DNA of 64,000 nt from the NCBI RefSeq assembly GCF_032854445.1, contig NC_088306.1:13079386-13143385 (forward strand), given 5' to 3'. The stretch comes from Liolophura sinensis (taxonomy: Eukaryota; Mollusca; Polyplacophora; Chitonida; Chitonidae). The notes beneath the pieces are model-generated. The model saw nothing but the letters and a program-made list of their open reading frames with translations, did not search any database and was not told where the DNA came from. Below are positions 63,846 to 64,000 of the stretch, one piece after another. The position numbers were made by a program, and so were the translations under genes. Each line of letters starts with the position of its first letter. Position 1 is the first letter of the stretch.

Positions 63846-64000
63846 GGGCCTCTATGGCTCAGTTGGTTAGCGCGCTAGCCAGGATTCTCTCACCGATGCG
63901 GTCACTGTGAGTTCAAGTCCATCTCATGCTGGCTTCCTCTCCCGCCGTACGTGGGGAGGTCTGCCAGCAACCACCTGTGGATGCTCGTGGGTTTCCCCCG
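63846..64000 (+). mobile_element. SINE family 1, copy cut by the window end
   Basis: The head begins TGGGGCCTCTATGGCTCAGT with a perfect A-box and AGTTCAAGTCC; the element runs into the central GTGGGTTTCCCCC at the edge. A short deletion removes part of the region between the boxes. Confidence 0.92.

Larger units (their letters stand above)
62554..64000. other. gene A intron to window end
   Basis: No further gene A exon was recognised. It contains an inverted full SINE-1 copy (62617-62875) and the start of another (from 63846). The rest is AT-rich. Confidence 0.6.

Overview
The window is nuclear DNA of an animal with large introns, most likely a mollusc. The genes are split into short phase-compatible exons with GT-AG junctions. 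Two SINE-like families recur: one with a tRNA-like head and a tail ending in CACCAATCAAATAAATAAA, the other ending in ACGTTAAACCCCAAGCACTC followed by ACTC repeats. Both are of a kind common in molluscan genomes. Introns are full of minisatellites, foldback elements and ACATGTA-rich sequence. No bacterial, viral or organellar signature was seen. The taxon call is inference from repeat style; no database was consulted.

Left third (about 4.8-23.7 kb, plus strand): a nearly complete orthologue of TBL1X/TBL1XR1/ebi, the LisH + WD40 subunit of the NCoR/SMRT-HDAC3 corepressor. Thirteen coding exons are resolved to the base and end at a TGA at 23685-23687. Only the first short coding exon, which should carry the start codon, was not found. 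A 5' region with a TATA-like box lies near 1.1 kb.

Middle (23.7-31.1 kb): no convincing gene. It holds 3' flanking sequence of TBL1, a 36-bp minisatellite and a 26-nt inverted pair.

Right half (31.1-59.0 kb, minus strand): a large gene I do not recognise, here called gene B. Twenty-three exons chain with consistent phases into about 1,410 residues. They encode a hydrophobic N-terminal segment, an EGF-like/EB-like region, a calcium-binding-type EGF, three one-exon four-cysteine mini-modules, a long cysteine-containing ectodomain, and five predicted membrane segments with a prominin/tweety-like spacing, ending in a short tail. Upstream of it on the same strand (60.07-62.55 kb, running off the window) is the C-terminal part of a membrane protein, gene A, with a long polar, proline-rich tail. 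Whether A and B are separate genes or one transcript is open, because the splice phases are compatible.

Most unusual pattern: three minisatellites have grown on splice junctions. One 50-bp repeat copies the acceptor and exon start of a TBL1 WD40 exon about 15 times, one runs directly from a TBL1 splice donor, and one 70-bp repeat copies the 3' end plus donor of a gene B exon about 11 times. Two exons (one in A, one in B) carry paired, compensating frame breaks at homopolymers, which look like assembly indels rather than decay.
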